This document shows positions 1-7,194 of a stretch of DNA of 12,710 nt, one piece after another (position 1 is the stretch's first letter; every line of letters starts with the position of its first letter). The DNA comes from an uncultured Propionivibrio sp. Its GTDB lineage: Bacteria; Pseudomonadota; Gammaproteobacteria; Burkholderiales; Rhodocyclaceae. Location of the stretch: positions 1 through 12,710 of the forward strand of contig CALAIL010000051.1 in assembly GCA_937923255.1 (NCBI GenBank), written 5' to 3'. Both the position numbers and the translations under genes were made by a program. The notes below the pieces were generated by a model that saw only the letters and a list, made by a program, of their open reading frames with translations, ran no database searches and had not been told where the DNA came from.

Positions 1-173
1 GCGGCTTTCTCAAGTTCGGCACGGCGCGCCTCGAATTCGGCCAGCGCGGTCGGCGTCGCCCGCTTGGCCTTGCCTTGCGGAATCAGGTAATTACGTGCGT
101 AACCATCCTTGACCTTGACGAGGTCACCCAGATTGCCCAGATTGACGACCTTTTCCATCAAAATTATCTGCAT
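1..173 (-). CDS. rplI: 50S ribosomal protein L9, N-terminal part (cut by window edge)
   Basis: L9 of the large ribosomal subunit binds 23S rRNA near the L1 stalk and helps keep the reading frame. The visible 57 residues begin [20 protein letters not shown] and contain the conserved [13 protein letters not shown] stretch, which is the L9 N-terminal RNA-binding domain (about residues 1-45) followed by the start of the long connecting helix ([16 protein letters not shown]). The ATG at 173-171 is preceded by a purine-rich GAGGA about 7 bases upstream, which supports this start. It is the last visible gene of the minus-strand rpsF-priB-rpsR-rplI operon, 14 bases after the rpsR stop codon. The C-terminal domain lies beyond position 1. 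Identification is secure from sequence and gene order. Confidence 0.97.
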   Translation of the reverse strand, partial: MQIILMEKVVNLGNLGDLVKVKDGYARNYLIPQGKAKRATPTALAEFEARRAELEKA

Positions 174-187
174 CGTCCTATCCTCGC

Positions 188-463
188 TTATTGGTGGTTA
201 TCGGTGTACGGCAAGAGCGCTAAGAAACGCGCGCGCTTGATGGCAACAGACAGCATACGCTGATAGCCGGACTTGGTGCCGGTCAGGCGTGCCGGCATGA
301 TTTTGGCGTTTTCAGCAATATATTCCTTGAACAGATCGACATCCTTGTAATCGATGAAATCGACCTTTTCTGCCGTAAAGCGGCAGAATTTGCGGCGCTT
401 GAATGCTCCGCCACCACGCCTTTTGACGTTCTTATCGTCCTTTTTTTTCATGAATCTAGCCAT
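188..463 (-). CDS. rpsR: 30S ribosomal protein S18
   Basis: S18 (91 residues) is a small-subunit protein that pairs with S6 on the platform of the 30S particle. The core is unmistakable: [20 protein letters not shown], then [15 protein letters not shown] and the C-terminal [18 protein letters not shown] chose the ATG at 463-461 (MARFMKKK) because MARF is the usual S18 start and an AAGGA Shine-Dalgarno sits 7 bases upstream. An in-frame TTG at 487 would add eight residues without family support. The priB stop codon (458-456) lies inside the first codons, an 8-base overlap that suggests translational coupling. An A8 run (plus-strand T8 at 441-448) lies in codons 5-8. S18 together with S6 is a known autoregulator of such operons. 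Confidence 0.98.
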   Translation of the reverse strand: MARFMKKKDDKNVKRRGGGAFKRRKFCRFTAEKVDFIDYKDVDLFKEYIAENAKIMPARLTGTKSGYQRMLSVAIKRARFLALLPYTDNHQ

Positions 464-764
464 TTTGCTTTCCTTCAACAAATTCAATTTTGGTGATATG
501 CAATCTCAGCTGTCTGCTTTGTCGGCTTTTTGCGGCGATAAACCCCGTTAGACGAAGCTCGGTTCCGGGCGCCGCATCCTGTAGCCAGTTGGCACATTCT
601 CCCAAGGCAATCGCCGGAACTTCGCATTCAACCTGGCGTTGAACACCTGCTTCAACCTGATCGGAAACGTGTTTGACAAGACATTCGGCAACCGGCGTCC
701 CTGCCGGCGTAAAACGCAGATTGCGGCGTTCGACCAGGATGCCTGTCAGTACGATGCAGTTCAG
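456..764 (-). CDS. priB: Primosomal replication protein PriB, apparent CTG start
   Basis: PriB is a small single-stranded DNA-binding OB-fold protein that acts with PriA in replication restart. Reading the minus strand from 764 gives an open frame of 102 codons ending in TAG at 458-456. It contains the PriB hallmarks [17 protein letters not shown] (residues 16-32), an acidic/basic beta-strand pair, and the C-terminal [19 protein letters not shown] (73-91). It lies between rpsF and rpsR, the canonical place for priB. The frame has no ATG, GTG or TTG between an upstream in-frame TGA (inside rpsF) and about codon 54. The start is therefore most likely CTG at 764-762 (residues LNCIVLTG, matching the family's MNRLxLxG start), with a GAGG Shine-Dalgarno (773-770) 5 bases upstream. 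A second CTG at 782-780 overlaps the rpsF stop as CTGA but is a poorer match. A sequencing error at the start codon is the main alternative. Confidence 0.85.
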   Translation of the reverse strand: MNCIVLTGILVERRNLRFTPAGTPVAECLVKHVSDQVEAGVQRQVECEVPAIALGECANWLQDAAPGTELRLTGFIAAKSRQSRQLRLHITKIEFVEGKQNG

Positions 765-778
765 CCGAACCTCGAAAT

Positions 779-1204
779 TCAGTCCGCAGCCGCAACCGGC
801 TGTGCTTCCGGTTGCTCTGGTTGTGCCTCAGCGCCAGACTCCGCCACTGCAGGCATATCCTGAGCCGCCAACATCGACTTGGATTTTTCCTCCTTCATCA
901 TCGGCGAAGGCGTCGTCACGGCATGCTTCATCCGAATGGTCAGATGACGGAGAATGGCGTCGTTGAACTTGAAGCCATGTTCAAGCTCGGTCAGCGTTTC
1001 ACCGCTGCACTCGATATTCATCAGCACATAGTGCGCCTTGTGCAGCTTCTGGATAGGATAGGCAAGCTGGCGGCGTCCCCAGTCTTCCAGGCGATGAAGC
1101 TGGCCGCCCTGCGAAGTCACCAGCGTCTTGTAACGTTCGACCATCGCCGGAACCTGTTCGCTCTGATCCGGGTGGACGATAAAAACAATCTCATAATGGC
1201 GCAT
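779..1204 (-). CDS. rpsF: 30S ribosomal protein S6
   Basis: S6 (141 residues) binds the central domain of 16S rRNA as a heterodimer with S18. The start [20 protein letters not shown], the [21 protein letters not shown] strand-helix (about residues 41-61) and [12 protein letters not shown] (80-91) match the family's ferredoxin-like fold. After about residue 92 comes an Ala/Glu/Pro-rich tail ([13 protein letters not shown]) of the variable, disordered type common in S6. The ATG at 1204-1202 has a strong AAGGAG Shine-Dalgarno 6 bases upstream (plus-strand CTCCTT at 1210-1215). It is the first gene of the ribosomal operon; the stop TGA at 781-779 lies 14 bases before the proposed priB start. Transcription probably comes from the promoter at 1269-1298. 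Confidence 0.98.
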   Translation of the reverse strand: MRHYEIVFIVHPDQSEQVPAMVERYKTLVTSQGGQLHRLEDWGRRQLAYPIQKLHKAHYVLMNIECSGETLTELEHGFKFNDAILRHLTIRMKHAVTTPSPMMKEEKSKSMLAAQDMPAVAESGAEAQPEQPEAQPVAAAD

Positions 1205-1225
1205 GCAAACTCCTTATGGTTAAAG

Positions 1226-1249
1226 CCCTCCGCCATGCGAACGGTGGGG
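1226..1249 (-). promoter_or_regulatory. GC-rich leader hairpin upstream of rpsF, candidate S6:S18 autoregulatory site
   Basis: In the minus-strand transcript, between the promoter and the rpsF Shine-Dalgarno, a CCCC...CCG segment (1249-1242) can pair with CGG.GGG (1232-1226), closing a loop of about nine bases with a small internal bulge. Many bacteria carry an mRNA structure with a CCG element in front of rpsF that the S6:S18 complex binds to repress translation. The position and the CCG are consistent with that motif, but the assignment is inferred and no covariation could be tested. Confidence 0.3.
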
Positions 1250-1268
1250 CAAGGTGGAAAAGTTGGTG

Positions 1269-1298
1269 ATTATAACTGCTCACACCGTCATAAATCAA
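1269..1298 (-). promoter_or_regulatory. Sigma70-type promoter for the rpsF-priB-rpsR-rplI operon
   Basis: On the minus strand a perfect TATAAT (-10, 1274-1269) lies 18 bases downstream of TTGATT (-35, 1298-1293; four of six consensus bases). It would give a leader of roughly 60 bases before the rpsF ATG at 1204. It is the best promoter-like pair I saw in this gap and is well placed for a strongly expressed ribosomal operon. Confidence 0.6.
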
Positions 1299-1424
1299 TG
1301 AAATGACCGTGAAAGTCGGTTTTCCACGGCATCGGTTAACTGATGGGCGCTATCCGGCCATACACGACAAACATACAGGGACAAACGCCAGAAGAACACC
1401 GGCAATATCCGCTCAAAAGTCGCG

Positions 1425-2672
1425 TTACGTATCGACTTTAGGCGCATTCAGCGTGTTGCCCCTGGTACGCATCATGGCCTGCAATTTGGCCGCTGCGCCT
1501 CCTAAAGACAACCCGAGCTTGAGTTCCCGGTCAAGCAGTTTCAGCAAAGGCAACAGATGATAACCAAGCGCTGGCAAATGCGGCGACACTCTATCCTTGT
1601 TGCCGGTCTCGAGTAACGCCAAGGCCTGCTCGACCGTCAGCGTTTCCGTATTTCCCCGGTCGACATCGGCTGCGATCACACAATCTCCGCCTGCTTTCTG
1701 GGCTTCCTCCAGGCGATGTGAAGCCAATTCGAGCAGCGCTTCGGCCGAAGCGACGCCATCTGCAGGGAAATTACCGATTCCGATGCTAACGGAAAGGCTC
1801 AGTCGATCACCGTGAGTGCTGATTTTGGCTTTTTTGATGGCCTTCCGCAGGCGATTGCTGAATGCTTCACAATCCGTGCCATCAAGATCCGGAGAAATGA
1901 TCGCCAACCGATCGCCCACATAACGCCCAAGTCCATCATTTTCGCGGACTCGGCCACTGAGAATAGCCACGAAACGCTGCTGTAACTGCTGCACCACGGC
2001 GTCACCATGTTGTGCACGCAAATCGGCAACATTGTCGAATTCCATGACTAAAGCGCTGATTCGGCCATGATTTGCCCTGGCACGCCCCATTGCCTGTTTT
2101 GCCATGGCAAGCAACGCCATTTTCGACATCACACCCGGCAAATCTGCTTTTTCGGTACGCACAGGCGCTTCTTTTTCTTTCTCAGTATTCTCTATATTTT
2201 CCGTTTTCTCCGTACTTTCCGCCGGTTCGGTATTGTCTTCGCCTTGGGTCGTAGCGTCTGTCGCGCGCGCTGCTATATCTTCAGCCGTTATCCCAAGGAT
2301 CGCATCAAGGCGCGGCAACAGCTCATCCGCCAGCGCCTGACGATCAATAAATTCAGTCGCGCCATGTGATTTTGCCCGCGCAACCGCTTCGGTATCATCG
2401 CCAACGACCAGCAATATCGGCATCTGCGCAAGCCGCGATAACGCCGAAGCACGCATCCGTTCTAAAAGCGCATCGCCATTAAGCAGCGGCATAGAAAGCG
2501 AGCACACAACCACACGGATCGTCGGATCAACGAGTAAGGCCTGCCAAGCCAGCTCACCATTCGCTTCTTCGCGAAATGCATAGTAATTGCGGATTTGCCG
2601 TGCAAGCATCGTGCGTGCCATACGCGACTCATCGACGATCAGGACGCGCGGAATGGAATCGGACTTACTCAT
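1425..2672 (-). CDS. Degenerate receiver-GGDEF protein, probable c-di-GMP-binding or scaffold protein
   Basis: The 415-residue cytoplasmic protein has an N-terminal receiver fold (about 8-125), an acidic low-complexity linker (about 140-178) and a GGDEF-like domain (about 185-338), then a Leu-rich helical tail. The receiver keeps the acidic pair D14/E15 (LIVDES), but the phosphoacceptor position in the DxxMP motif is Ser58 (CSLSMP). The switch Thr and conserved Lys positions also look changed (LLVVGDD, FIDRQ). In the GGDEF domain the signature reads VGDRL (252-256), losing the catalytic acid of GGDEF/GGEEF. An RxxD I-site (R243-D246) is kept exactly five residues upstream, and the later VSIGIG (295-300) and AQKAGG motifs are normal. 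The inference is a catalytically inactive product-binding protein. The ATG at 2672 has an AGGAGG Shine-Dalgarno 4 bases upstream. The gene appears monocistronic, pointing towards but well separated from rpsF. Confidence 0.85.
   Translation of the reverse strand: MSKSDSIPRVLIVDESRMARTMLARQIRNYYAFREEANGELAWQALLVDPTIRVVVCSLSMPLLNGDALLERMRASALSRLAQMPILLVVGDDTEAVARAKSHGATEFIDRQALADELLPRLDAILGITAEDIAARATDATTQGEDNTEPAESTEKTENIENTEKEKEAPVRTEKADLPGVMSKMALLAMAKQAMGRARANHGRISALVMEFDNVADLRAQHGDAVVQQLQQRFVAILSGRVRENDGLGRYVGDRLAIISPDLDGTDCEAFSNRLRKAIKKAKISTHGDRLSLSVSIGIGNFPADGVASAEALLELASHRLEEAQKAGGDCVIAADVDRGNTETLTVEQALALLETGNKDRVSPHLPALGYHLLPLLKLLDRELKLGLSLGGAAAKLQAMMRTRGNTLNAPKVDT
2148..2240 (-). repeat. 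Low-complexity Thr-Glu-Lys/Asn linker repeat
   Basis: Residues 145-175 of the receiver-GGDEF protein are built from short imperfect TEK/TEN/ENTEK units (STEKTENIENTEKEKE). On the plus strand this appears as a pyrimidine-rich, low-complexity stretch, clearly lower in GC than the flanking domain codons. It looks like a flexible or charged helical linker between the receiver and GGDEF domains. Confidence 0.7.
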
Positions 2673-2964
2673 ACGCCCTCCTGCACATTATTTCTCCACA
2701 CCTCAACTCATTGATTTTTCTAGATTCCATCATTTTTTACCCTATCGCTTTCCAGAACAATAAAAAAATATTCCGGAAAAATTGAGAAGTAAAAATATAC
2801 ATTCAATTTTAGGAAATGCCTATCTTAAAAAATGCCCCTCAAATATTTTATAACGTATCAAAACGGCAAAAATAAAGCTGCGTGTGACATTTACTCAAAT
2901 AATTTATCCAGAAAATGACCGCAAATGTTTACAGTCCGCTGATTTTCAGCTAAATTTCGCCCTC
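2673..2964. other. AT-rich divergent intergenic region
   Basis: The 292 bases between the receiver-GGDEF gene (minus) and the NlpC/P60 gene (plus) are strikingly AT-rich, with many A and T runs and the 8-base palindrome TTCCGGAA at 2771-2778. It must hold promoters for both divergent genes, but no -35/-10 pair stands out on either strand; a TATAAC at 2849-2854 (plus) lacks a good -35. I see no gene here. Confidence 0.6.
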
Positions 2965-3492
2965 ATGAATTTTTCCGACTCCTTTTTTCAACTTCTTTTT
3001 GCTGTTGCGATCACTTTAGGCGTAGCAGGGCACGCTGCCGCAGCAGAGCAACCATTCCCCCCACAGCAACCGTGGCCGGCTGAAGAGCCCTCCCTGCTTG
3101 AACGCTACACCACCAATGCCCAGGACCTGATTCTGAAAGGGTTGGAACTCGTCGGCATCAATTACCGCTTTGGCGGTACAAATCCGGATAGCGGACTTGA
3201 TTGCAGCGGGTTTGTCCAGATCGTTTTCAAAGACGCGCTCGGTAAACTCCTGCCGCGCACCGCCAAAGAGCAGAGTCAGGTGGGCGACGAAGTCTCGCGC
3301 AATGAGCTAAAGCCTGGCGACCTCGTATTTTTCAACACGATGCGCCATGCTTTCTCACACGTCGGCATTTACCTCGGCGACAATCATTTCGTCCATGCCC
3401 CGCGTACCGGCTCGGAAATTCGTGTCGAAGACATGAGCCAAAGCTACTGGGCCAAGCGTTACAATGGCGCGCGCCGCGTCCTCCAGCGCTGA
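2965..3492 (+). CDS. Exported NlpC/P60 (C40) family peptidoglycan endopeptidase
   Basis: A 175-residue secreted or periplasmic cell-wall hydrolase of the NlpC/P60 family, which cleaves peptide stems of peptidoglycan. From Met at 2965 there is a signal peptide (FFQLLFAVAITLGVAGHAAAAEQ, probable cleavage near AAA/E at about 27-30), then a Pro-rich spacer, then the catalytic domain from about residue 55. Catalytic Cys80 lies in LDCSGFV, His132 in SHVGIYLG and a third polar His144 in FVHAPR, so the triad is complete. An in-frame GTG at 2884 would add 27 residues ahead of the signal peptide and was rejected, although neither start has a strong Shine-Dalgarno. The gene stands alone between an AT-rich spacer and a strong terminator. 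MepS-like or general C40 activity is likely; the exact bond cleaved is not readable from sequence. Confidence 0.9.
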   Translation: MNFSDSFFQLLFAVAITLGVAGHAAAAEQPFPPQQPWPAEEPSLLERYTTNAQDLILKGLELVGINYRFGGTNPDSGLDCSGFVQIVFKDALGKLLPRTAKEQSQVGDEVSRNELKPGDLVFFNTMRHAFSHVGIYLGDNHFVHAPRTGSEIRVEDMSQSYWAKRYNGARRVLQR

Positions 3493-3617
3493 CGCTGAGC
3501 GGCATACACATACATTACTAAACGGCATACCTGATTATTGATTCGGTCAAAAAAGTTTTCGCCAAGTCAAGAATCAAATATCCCGACACTCTCTTACACC
3601 TGTTCACCGCCGATGAG

Positions 3618-3649
3618 AAAAGGACGTTCTGTACGTCCTTTTATTTTTT
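3618..3649 (+). terminator. Rho-independent terminator after the NlpC/P60 gene
   Basis: A perfect 10-bp stem AAAAGGACGT (3618-3627) / ACGTCCTTTT (3633-3642) with a 5-base loop TCTGT is followed by ATTTTTT. It lies 126 bases after the NlpC/P60 stop, leaving an unusually long 3' untranslated stretch, and ends only 36 bases before aat. Confidence 0.88.
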
Positions 3650-3685
3650 CCTGACGCCCGCACGCCCCTGGTTCCGTCATCCGTA

Positions 3686-4417
3686 ATGATTCCCTGGCTT
3701 GATGATAATAGCGATGATTTCCCGCCATGTGAAACTGCGCTACATACGCCTAACGGCCTGCTCTGCGCCGGCGGCGACCTTTCGCCTGCGCGCCTGCTGG
3801 CCGCTTACCGGCGCGGCATTTTTCCGTGGTTCTCACCGGGCGAACCAATTCTCTGGTGGTCGCCCGATCCGCGCATGACGCTCGACCCGGCGGCTTTCCG
3901 GCCATCCCGTTCCCTGCGCCAACGGCTGAGGCGCGGCGGCTACGAAGTCCGGCTGGATTACGACTTCGCCGCCGTTATCCGCGCCTGTGCCACGATGCCC
4001 CGCAAAGGACAACACGGCACCTGGATTACCAGCGAAATGCAAACCGCCTACCTGCGGCTTCATACACTAGGCTATGCCCATTCGGTCGAAACCTGGATCG
4101 GCGGACAACTGGCGGGCGGCCTATACGGTGTTGCCCTCGGCGGCATGTTCTACGGAGAATCCATGTTCGCGCGCACGACCGATGCCTCCAAGATCGCCCT
4201 CGCCCACCTGGCACACTACCTGCGACAGCGCGGCGACGCACTCATCGACTGCCAAATGGCAACGACGCATCTCGCCTCGCTCGGCGCCCGCGAAATGTCG
4301 CGCAGCGACTTCATTGCCCGCATCCGGGAACTGAGCGCACTCGATATTCCCGCCGGTCGCTGGCCATGCGACGGCGCCCGTCAATCCTGGGAAAGCGCCA
4401 CCCTCGCTGAACATTGA
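3686..4417 (+). CDS. aat: Leucyl/phenylalanyl-tRNA--protein transferase
   Basis: Aat moves Leu or Phe from charged tRNA onto the N-terminal Arg or Lys of proteins, creating primary destabilising residues recognised by ClpS for ClpAP degradation. The 243-residue protein has the usual length. It shows the family signature [20 protein letters not shown] followed by GIFPWFS (24-50), WWSPDPR (57-63), HGTWIT (110-115), [17 protein letters not shown] (145-161), and [15 protein letters not shown] (187-201). D188 and Q190 fall at the positions proposed to be catalytic in the E. coli enzyme. The ATG at 3686 gives the typical MIPWL start; no strong Shine-Dalgarno is visible. bpt follows after 9 bases, so the two are almost certainly co-transcribed, which is a common betaproteobacterial arrangement. 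Confidence 0.97.
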   Translation: MIPWLDDNSDDFPPCETALHTPNGLLCAGGDLSPARLLAAYRRGIFPWFSPGEPILWWSPDPRMTLDPAAFRPSRSLRQRLRRGGYEVRLDYDFAAVIRACATMPRKGQHGTWITSEMQTAYLRLHTLGYAHSVETWIGGQLAGGLYGVALGGMFYGESMFARTTDASKIALAHLAHYLRQRGDALIDCQMATTHLASLGAREMSRSDFIARIRELSALDIPAGRWPCDGARQSWESATLAEH

Positions 4418-4426
4418 CCTGCTGCC

Positions 4427-5206
4427 ATGTCACATCCCGACGCTGCTCGTCTGCCCTTCTCGCTGCTCCAGTTTCACCGGACGGATACCTACCCCTGCAG
4501 CTACCTGCCCGACCGACAGGCACGCTCGCTCGTCGCCATTCCGCCCGGTCTGATCGACAGCGCCCTCTATAGCCGGCTCGTGCGTCACGGATTCCGGCGT
4601 AGCGGCCCGTTTTCCTACCGGCCGGACTGCACCGGCTGCCGCGCCTGCGTGCCGGTACGCATCCCCGTCCAGCGCTTTGCCCCAAACCGCAGCCAGCAAC
4701 GCAGCCTTAGACGGCACGGCACGCTGATGGCTACGGAACGCCCGCTCACCTACAACGAAACCCACTATGCCCTTTACCGGCGCTACCAGCACGCCCGCCA
4801 TCCCGGCGGCGGCATGGATCAAAGCAACCCCGACCAATACGCCGAATTCATACTGCAAAGCCATATCGACACCCGGCTGATCGAATTCTGCGAGCCGGAA
4901 AGCGGTGCGCTGCGCATCGTCAGCCTGATCGACCGTCTCGATGACGGTCTCTCCTCCGTCTACACCTTTTTCGACCCCGACATCGCCGGCGCCAGCTTCG
5001 GCACTTACAGTATCCTCTGGCAAATCACCCGATGCGCCGCCCTGGGCCTGCCCTATCTCTACCTCGGTTACTGGATTAAGGAATGTCGGAAAATGGCTTA
5101 CAAAGCCGGCTTTCAGCCAATCGAAGGGCTGATTGACGGCCTCTGGCAGCCACTGCCGTCGGACTATCCATCATCCACCCATCAGCGCCCCGCGCAGCCA
5201 TCATAA
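4427..5206 (+). CDS. bpt: Aspartate/glutamate leucyltransferase (bacterial arginyl-transferase homologue)
   Basis: Bpt transfers leucine from Leu-tRNA to N-terminal Asp or Glu, feeding acidic N-termini into the ClpS/ClpAP N-degron pathway; it complements Aat encoded just upstream. The 259-residue protein has the N-terminal ATE domain with the conserved cysteines C24 (YPCSYL) and C68/C71/C74 ([16 protein letters not shown]), and the C-terminal GNAT-like domain with [21 protein letters not shown] and [20 protein letters not shown]. The substrate is assigned by analogy with characterised bacterial Bpt enzymes (related databases may call it ate). The ATG at 4427 is 9 bases after the aat stop; the Shine-Dalgarno is poor, suggesting translation coupled to aat. 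Confidence 0.96.
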   Translation: MSHPDAARLPFSLLQFHRTDTYPCSYLPDRQARSLVAIPPGLIDSALYSRLVRHGFRRSGPFSYRPDCTGCRACVPVRIPVQRFAPNRSQQRSLRRHGTLMATERPLTYNETHYALYRRYQHARHPGGGMDQSNPDQYAEFILQSHIDTRLIEFCEPESGALRIVSLIDRLDDGLSSVYTFFDPDIAGASFGTYSILWQITRCAALGLPYLYLGYWIKECRKMAYKAGFQPIEGLIDGLWQPLPSDYPSSTHQRPAQPS

Positions 5207-5209
5207 GAA

Positions 5210-5238
5210 TTACGAAATTCTCTTACCTGAGATACAAT
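5210..5238 (+). promoter_or_regulatory. Candidate promoter upstream of the TPS operon
   Basis: TACAAT (5233-5238, five of six -10 bases) lies 17 bases after TTACGA (5210-5215, weak -35, about three of six). It sits just after the bpt stop codon in AT-richer DNA and could drive tpsB-tpsA with a leader of about 110 bases. The weak -35 makes this tentative; an activator-dependent promoter is possible. Confidence 0.35.
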
Positions 5239-5317
5239 AATTCACTGTAAAAAACAAATCGTTACAAACCCAATCCAAATACATCATCAGTCACAGCACT
5301 GGAAAGATATCGACACG

Positions 5318-5339
5318 CTCAAAACACTTTTGAGTTTTT
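5318..5339 (+). terminator. Terminator-like hairpin between bpt and tpsB (terminator or attenuator)
   Basis: CTCAAAA (5318-5324), loop CAC, TTTTGAG (5328-5334), then TTTTT (5335-5339). The 7-bp stem has only two GC pairs, so it is weaker than the terminator at 3618. It could end the aat-bpt transcript. It lies 19 bases before the tpsB ATG and downstream of the only promoter-like sequence I saw in the gap, so it may instead act as a leader attenuator. Confidence 0.5.
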
Positions 5340-5358
5340 CAAGCAGAAATAAAAAGCA

Positions 5359-7194
5359 ATGCATTTTCCAAGATGTCGTCAATGCGGCGCAGGCCCATGG
5401 CGTAAAAAATTCACGAGCCTCATCGCCGTATCGACAGCGGCATTTTCGGCATTTCTGTACGCGCAGACGCCACCGCCTGTTCCGCCTGTTCCATCCCCAT
5501 CGACTCCATCCACCCCACCCTTTTCCGGGCAGGAAAGAACGCCGCAAAGCGACCTTGAATATCAACGTCAGCGCGAAGCGGAAGAACGGCTACGTCGACA
5601 GATGGAAACGCCGCCTGACGTCCGCCTCCCGGTACCCACAGCGGCCAACCCAGCTCACGCCCGCCTCTCTGAAGAAAGTCCCTGCGTCAGGGTAGATACC
5701 CTGGAACTGGATATCCATCCCGCCGAATTTGCCCAACATTTCGCCTATCTGGCAGACGCAGCCGCACGCACCGCCGACGGTAGCCCGGACGATTACACCG
5801 GCCGCTGCCTGGGTGAACACGGCATCAACCTCATCATGCGCCGGCTGCAAAATGCCCTGATCGAGCACGGCGACATCACCAGCCGCGTCGGCGCCCCCGA
5901 ACAGCATCTGGGCAGCGGCACGCTCAAACTCTCGATCATCGCCGGACGTATACATGCCATCCGCTTCACGGCAGAAAGTCACCCGCGCGCCTATGCGGAC
6001 AATGCCCTGCCGCTGTCACCGGGCGACGTGCTCAACCTGCGCGACCTCGAACAAGGGCTTGAGAACTTCAAACGCCTGCCGACCGTCGAAGCCAGCCTCC
6101 AGATCGTGCCAGCCGAGGGTGCAGACAGTCAGGACGGGGAAAGCGACCTGCTCATCGATTGGCGCCAATCTTCCCCCTGGCGGCTGATCGCCAATGCCGA
6201 CAATTCAGGCTCGCGCGCCACCGGACGCACCCAGGCCGGCCTTACGCTGGCTGGCGAACATCTGCTCGCCCGCAACGACCTGCTCTACCTCAATTACAAC
6301 CAGAGCCTCGGCAGCGGTCCGACGGCGGCGCGCGGTACACGCGGCGGCAGCCTGCACTACGCTGTGCCTTTCGGCTACTGGCAGCTATCGGCGGCAACCA
6401 GTGTCGGCACTTACCGGCAAACCGTCATCGGCGCTTGGCAAAACTACATCTACCGTGGCCGTTCCAGAACGGACGAACTCAAACTGGCGCGCCTCTTCCA
6501 GCGTGACGGCGTGAGCAAATCGACGGCCTGGGCAAAACTCTGGCGGCGCACCTCCAGAAACTTCATCGACGATACCGAAATACGGCCGCAGCGGCGCGCC
6601 ACCGCCGGCTGGGAACTCGGCGCCAGTCACACACGCCGCCTTGGCCGCCTTGGTCTCGAAGGCCAACTCGTCTACCGGCAAGGTGAGCGCATGCTCGGTG
6701 CGCTGCCAGCGCCGGAAGAAGCCTACGGAGAAGGTCGCGCAAAAATGCGCCTCATCGGTCTCGAAGCACGCGCCGAACTCCCGTTCCGCCTCGCCAGCCA
6801 ACCCTTCCGCGCCCAATTCTTAGTGCGCGGACAGCACAACCTCACCCCGCTCACCCCGCAGGACCGATTCTTCATCGGCGGGCGCAGCAACGTGCGCGCC
6901 TACGATGCCGACCACATGCTCGCCGGCGACCGCGGCCTTGCCCTGCGCGGCGACCTCGGCTGGATCATTCACGGCCAGGAACTCTACCTCGGCCTCGACC
7001 ACGCCCGCGTAGCCGGTCCCTCAACGCGTTACCTCGCCCAAAACAGCCTGACCGGCGCAGCCCTTGGCATACGCGGCTACTGGCATGGATTGAGTTACGA
7101 TCTTTTCTGGGGTAAACCGATTCGTCCTCCGGCTCATTTCAACGCACCCCGTCACATCTTTGGTTTTACGCTCGGATTTGAATTTAAAGGCTAA
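5359..7194 (+). CDS. TpsB outer-membrane transporter, ShlB/FhaC/HecB family
   Basis: The transporter half of a two-partner (type Vb) secretion system exports the adjacent TpsA across the outer membrane. The 611 residues comprise a signal peptide (about 1-35, ending SAFLYA/QT), a Pro-rich spacer (37-55), and a charged helix DLEYQRQREAEERLRRQM (65-82) equivalent to the plug helix/linker of FhaC. Two POTRA domains follow (about 107-270, with the C109/C150 pair in SPCVRV and GRCLG, and LQNALIEHGDITSRV), then a beta-barrel (about 275-611). The conserved loop-6 motif reads VRAY (512-515) in GGRSNVRAYDADHMLAGDRG instead of VRGY/VRGF. The C-terminus FGFTLGFEFKG carries two residues after the final Phe. 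ATG 5359 is the only start after an in-frame TAA at 5350; no good Shine-Dalgarno is visible. tpsA begins 101 bases downstream. Confidence 0.95.
   Translation: MHFPRCRQCGAGPWRKKFTSLIAVSTAAFSAFLYAQTPPPVPPVPSPSTPSTPPFSGQERTPQSDLEYQRQREAEERLRRQMETPPDVRLPVPTAANPAHARLSEESPCVRVDTLELDIHPAEFAQHFAYLADAAARTADGSPDDYTGRCLGEHGINLIMRRLQNALIEHGDITSRVGAPEQHLGSGTLKLSIIAGRIHAIRFTAESHPRAYADNALPLSPGDVLNLRDLEQGLENFKRLPTVEASLQIVPAEGADSQDGESDLLIDWRQSSPWRLIANADNSGSRATGRTQAGLTLAGEHLLARNDLLYLNYNQSLGSGPTAARGTRGGSLHYAVPFGYWQLSAATSVGTYRQTVIGAWQNYIYRGRSRTDELKLARLFQRDGVSKSTAWAKLWRRTSRNFIDDTEIRPQRRATAGWELGASHTRRLGRLGLEGQLVYRQGERMLGALPAPEEAYGEGRAKMRLIGLEARAELPFRLASQPFRAQFLVRGQHNLTPLTPQDRFFIGGRSNVRAYDADHMLAGDRGLALRGDLGWIIHGQELYLGLDHARVAGPSTRYLAQNSLTGAALGIRGYWHGLSYDLFWGKPIRPPAHFNAPRHIFGFTLGFEFKG

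Noticed and set aside
464..487. TTG start eight codons upstream for rpsR
   Set aside because: S18 proteins normally start MARF, and the ATG at 463 has its own Shine-Dalgarno inside this stretch.
1306..1328. CCGTG...CACGG inverted repeat between the receiver-GGDEF gene and rpsF
   Set aside because: The stem is 5 bp with a 13-base loop and no U-tract on either strand, so it is not a credible terminator.
2884..2964. GTG start 27 codons upstream for the NlpC/P60 protein
   Set aside because: It would place 27 residues before a normal signal peptide; the Met at 2965 gives a standard exported protein.
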